From: Syngnathus acus
Taxonomy: Eukaryota; Chordata; Actinopteri; Syngnathiformes; Syngnathidae
Assembly (NCBI RefSeq): GCF_901709675.1
Contig: NC_051106.1
Coordinates: 681,501-745,500, forward strand
Reading direction: 5' to 3'
Length of the DNA stretch: 64,000 nt
The notes under the pieces were generated by a model. The model was not told the DNA's origin, did not search any database, and worked only from the letters and a program-made list of their open reading frames with translations. Within the stretch, counting starts at the first letter, position 1. Each line of letters starts with the position of its first letter. Of the stretch, positions 61,001-64,000 are shown in pieces. Made by a program: the position numbers and the translations under genes.

Positions 61001-63022
61001 GCAAAACATGCAATACATTGATCAAGGTTTCGCAGAAGACAGGTCGGTGGGCGGTCCACTACAGTAAACAACCAAGATGCATCTCCTTAGCGCCGATTCG
61101 TGACCAAACTCATGTTGTCATTTTGATGCATCGCGCTGATCGGGGGATTAACCGGTCTTCTGTTGCTGCTCGGGCCCTAATAAATCCTTGGAATCAAAAT
61201 TTAATCAATGGCGACTTTCTCATTTCTCACTGATTCTGAAAGTAAACATTTTTTGTAATTTCATGTTTCAACTCTTACTGCACGCAAACTAATCGACACT
61301 ATGCAAGGTGACAAAATGGACATAAAACCATTCCCCATGTATCGAAATAAGGAAAGTCGCATCCATTGGATGGCAAACAAGTGGGCTGTGTCCCTCACAA
61401 TGGTGCAAACAATCCTTTCGAGTTGCGCCAGTTTGAGTGAAAGAAATAAAATGTGAAAACAAAACGCATGGTTAAAAGAAGGCCAAACAGATGACATGCT
61501 AATGCACTAAGTTGCTACCTGCAGTAACAACATGGCAGTGGAGTCCCAACATCAGCGTCGGCGCTTAGAGGATGCAGCACTGACGTCGCGGCGGCATGAT
61601 GATGTCATGCGCCAAGTGCACGCGGTGTACGGCGACATTATGGCAGCCCAGCGCGACGCTCAGCGTGAGCGGGTACGTCGACAACCGCTCGCTCTCACTT
61701 CCTGGACGCTGTCTTTGTTTTAGATGGCTAATTTGTTGTTGCGCCCTCCTGTCAGGTGTCGGCGCTATGCAGCGCCGACGAGAAGATGGAGGAGAAACGA
61801 CATGAGAAGCAGGAACTGGAAGAGGAGGTGAAACAGAAAGTGGAGCAGGCGTGCCGCCCGGCCCAACTTCTGATGTCCAGAAACCAACGACTGATGAATG
61901 ACACCGGCAAGGACGTGACGAGAGTGCGCAGGCTGCAGGTGACACGCTGGCGAGCGTTTAGCAGCCAGGGGGCGTCACCTCAGCCACATAACCCTAACCC
62001 TCACCTTCAGGTCGCCGTCAGCAGCCTATGCGCCCAGCTAAGCGCCTTCCAGACAGAAACGACGTCCGACGCGGAAGCGCTGACGTCGGCGAGCACCGAG
62101 GTGGCGGCCAAGGCGATGCGTCTTGGCCGCCACCTGACCGAAGCCCGCCGGGCGTCCGGGAAACGTCTGTCCGTGCTGGCGCTCCAGACAGACGCCGCTG
62201 CGCACAAGCTGAGGGCGCTAGTCGACAAGGTGTCAGAGTCAGGTCGTCGTGGAAACAGAGAGGAGAGGCCGAGGCGCTGACCAACGTTTTGTCTGCAGGG
62301 TGAGAAAGTTCTGTTCGCCACCTCCTTATGCAGCCAGCTCGAACTCGCAACGACTTGGTGGCCAAGCAGCGGCAAAGACGACGAGCGTCCAATAAAGACA
62401 CGACCGACCGAGGTAGGAGTTGGCCGCACGTAAAAAATGTTTGACAAAATAACGTAGTAGGGTTAGGGTTTCAAAGTAGGCTTTCAAACTAGGGTTGGGG
62501 GTTTCAAAGTAGGACCAAGTATAGTAAAGCCTTACATGGCTTTGGTTAAAAGAAAAAAAAAAAAGACCATGAGTTTTTTTGTTTTTTTTTACCAAAAATA
62601 TTGAAAAATGCAGAATCAGAATAACATAGCATTCACATGCACAATGAGCCAAGTGGTGAAACAGTAGCTTAGTAAACTAAGTACATTTTTACAGAAAGGC
62701 ACTCGAGACTTTAGGGACTTGATGTTTGCGCATGCAGACGTTTCCGGAATGTTACCAGATGAGTCGCCTTCTCAACTGGGACCTGCTGCAGCAAGACGCG
62801 CTGGCCAAACGCTCGGAGGAGCTGCGTCGTGACAACCGTCGGCTCAGGCTTCTGCTACGCCGCTGTCTGCACGGCACGGCGCTCGGAGGAGGCCCGGCGC
62901 TCGGAGGAGGCCCCGCACTCGTCGCCATTGAAGCAGCGCCCGTCGCGGGCGCACACCCAGTCGGGACGTCGCGCCATAACATCATCGAGGCCAATGCCGT
63001 CGTCAGAAACTCACTTACCTAA
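58041..63022 (+). CDS. ccdc65: coiled-coil domain-containing 65 / dynein regulatory complex subunit 2
   Basis: Exons: 58041-58085 (tentative first, METRRKHSSKERVDE, donor GTAAGA), 60110-60244, 60353-60520, 60873-61042, 61525-61672, 61756-61938, 62011-62229, 62299-62412 and 62738-63022 (TAA). All phases fit, giving 488 codons against about 484 in human CCDC65. Recognised parts: KQEEVERKREELLTLFL, QAWRVILQRARSEQLRHDI, LRQTLERQLDGLDDIIK, a long charged coiled coil to VDKGEKVLF, and MSRLLNWDLLQQDALAKR near the C-terminus. CCDC65/DRC2 is a core coiled-coil subunit of the nexin-dynein regulatory complex of motile cilia. The second exon's acceptor (AAAAAG before 60110) is poor, because a stop (60098-60100) rules out the better AG at 60091. 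The tail has a duplicated ALGGGPALGGGPAL. Confidence 0.87.
58292..58918 (+). mobile_element. 5'-truncated L1/Tx1-type LINE in ccdc65 intron 1
   Basis: A 13-bp duplication AAGTTACCACAAT (58279-58291, 58919-58931) flanks it. From about 58425 the frame encodes the C-terminal zinc knuckle of L1-type ORF2 (CSFCNSDPETTIHLIYNC, a CCHC arrangement) and the residues after it (FWNDVKNFI, LLLVGKFLIHKAK). It ends in AATAAAGTTTGC plus a short A-rich end. Confidence 0.82.
59086..59950 (+). mobile_element. hAT/Charlie-like element in ccdc65 intron 1
   Basis: The left end CAGGGGTCCCCAAACCCCGG and the right end GGTTGGGGACCAG are inverted repeats. A near-exact 8-bp duplication is ACATAATG (59078-59085) against ACATAACG (59951-59958). 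One transposase exon (59399-59665) remains. Confidence 0.85.
59399..59665 (+). pseudogene. ZBED-type N-terminal exon of a hAT transposase
   Basis: 88 codons: an acidic start, then KRKFLESYLKYGF, PLCIICGDRLAN and MKPSKLLRHMETKHPALKDKP, the BED-like finger (C-X2-C...H-X4-H) that opens the SCAND3/ZBED5 class of hAT proteins. The stop follows at once (TAA after DKP), and the remaining transposase is deleted. Confidence 0.8.
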
Positions 63023-63125
63023 CAAGGACACCTGCGGCCACGAAGCGGACTTTTACTTTGGAGGCGCCACATGCCACGGAGCTCCTGAGCGCCTCTCGTT
63101 CTTTCTGAAACAAATCGCTCCGAAG

Positions 63126-63360
63126 CAGGGACGTGCGGTCAGAGGAGGCAAGCGAGGCTACGCCTCCCCTGCCCTCATGAAAAGGGGAAAAACGAATTCA
63201 ATTGTTTTTATTATAAAGTCATTTTCCTTTTAATTTCAATAGTTTTGTATCATTTTGAACCAAAATCGCTGAATTTCTATAGTTATTTTAAAACCGAAGA
63301 CGATTCGCTCGGAGGAGCCAACTTCCTGTCTAGCCTCCTCTGAGGATTGCGTAATCACAC
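63126..63360. mobile_element. possible hAT MITE fragment
   Basis: The sequence begins CAGGGACGTGCGGTCAGAGG, a start known from fish hAT MITEs, and shows GAGGCAAGCGAGGCTACGCC with a related inverted stretch near 63315-63345. No target duplication was found. Confidence 0.4.
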
Positions 63361-63393
63361 GGCTGCCTATGTTGACAGGCTATGCAGTTAGAC

Positions 63394-63780
63394 CAGGGGT
63401 GGGCAAACTTTTTGACTTGCGGGCCGAATTGGGTTCTAAATTTTGACCGGGGGGCCGAACCAGGAGCAGATGGATGTAGTGTTTGTGTGAAGTAATATAA
63501 ATGACATGTAAAGGTCATTGCATAAAAGGGTTTTACTTTTAGTAGATACTAAAGCATGGATATTAAAAAAAGCTTTTTGAAAACAAATGCATTTATTAAC
63601 AGCATTAAAAAAATATTTCACCAAAAAACTACTATCAGTGATTCTTATTAAATACGACACTGTTATGATGAATAACATTTTCCATCACTTCAGCGCCTGC
63701 AGGTCAGATTTATGAAATATGTTTATCTAATGAGGCGAAATCACATCCAACGGCAAACATTCTGACCAAATACATCATCT
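63394..63780. mobile_element. hAT element (CAGGGGTGGGCAAACT termini), second copy, cut by a LINE
   Basis: Matches the first 380 bases of 11559-12849 at high identity, then stops where a LINE tail begins. The right end would lie beyond the window. Confidence 0.9.
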
Positions 63781-64000
63781 TCAAGATTCAAGATTCAAGA
63801 GTTTTTATTCGCCATGTTTGAGCGTGCCAAACAAGGAATTTGACTTCGGTAAAACACACCCTCTGTTCAACATATAGGTGACTAACAACACTCAGGACAT
63901 GTGAATAATGGCAAAAACAGTGTAGACAAATTCAAAAGGTGTGAAGAGCAGGATGTTATTGCACAGTAATGCCTCTGAGACTCTATGAGTGGTGTGAGTT
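63781..64000 (-). mobile_element. LINE 3' UTR, continuing past the window end
   Basis: The sequence begins with TTCAAGA-type tail repeats and GAGTTTTTATTCGCC, and matches the 3' UTR of the LINE fragment at 8260-8459 in inverse orientation. It was inserted into the hAT at 63394. Confidence 0.88.

Overview
The window is teleost nuclear DNA. It holds five intron-rich vertebrate genes, all on the + strand, with short GT-AG introns, plus a dense load of fish-type transposons. I cannot name the species. Gene order is ehd4 (1-4609, 5' end outside the window), a PHD-finger gene of the G2E3/PHF7 family (33380-35913), scfd1 (37238-44474), coch (46628-49857) and ccdc65/drc2 (about 58041-63022). For the last four the exon joins keep frame throughout and give about 398, 632, 539 and 488 codons. 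The run G2E3-SCFD1-COCH matches the order and orientation on human 14q12; EHD4 and CCDC65 lie elsewhere in human.

Between ehd4 and the PHD gene lie about 27 kb made almost wholly of nested mobile elements. The order of events can be read from target-site duplications (TSDs). A minus-strand LINE is split by a Mutator-like foldback element (6343-19881, 9-bp TSD ACTGACAAC). That element's left terminal repeat was entered by a Gypsy LTR retrotransposon (6736-14809). The Gypsy was then hit twice by hAT elements (6833-8918 in the 3' LTR, 11559-12849 in pol). The foldback element has terminal repeats built of roughly 150-bp tandem units, several carrying a perfect TGACGTCA palindrome. Its transposase gene is only lightly broken (one stop, one 1-nt frameshift) and ends in a module whose cysteine motif looks like the Cys box of ubiquitin-specific proteases. 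I regard this as the most interesting object in the window.

Next comes a second large element (21425-32543): two nearly identical 1.12-kb LTRs, a tRNA-Trp-like primer site and an 8.15-kb interior with no gag or pol, so a LARD-like non-autonomous LTR element. It carries a minisatellite of about 140 bp by 8 and later insertions, including a short LINE derivative that joins an endonuclease segment directly to a 3' tail.

From 33 to 50 kb the DNA is ordinary gene territory with small hAT MITEs in introns and spacers. From 50 to 60 kb transposons return: a Kolobok-like THAP element with TTAA TSDs, a pogo/mariner-like element that inserted into its own kind, hAT elements keeping only their zinc-finger first exon, and an L1-type fragment. 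Functionally the genes are unrelated housekeeping or tissue genes: endosomal membrane remodelling (EHD4), chromatin or ubiquitin reader (PHD gene), ER-Golgi SNARE regulation (SCFD1), secreted matrix protein (cochlin) and the ciliary dynein regulatory complex (DRC2).
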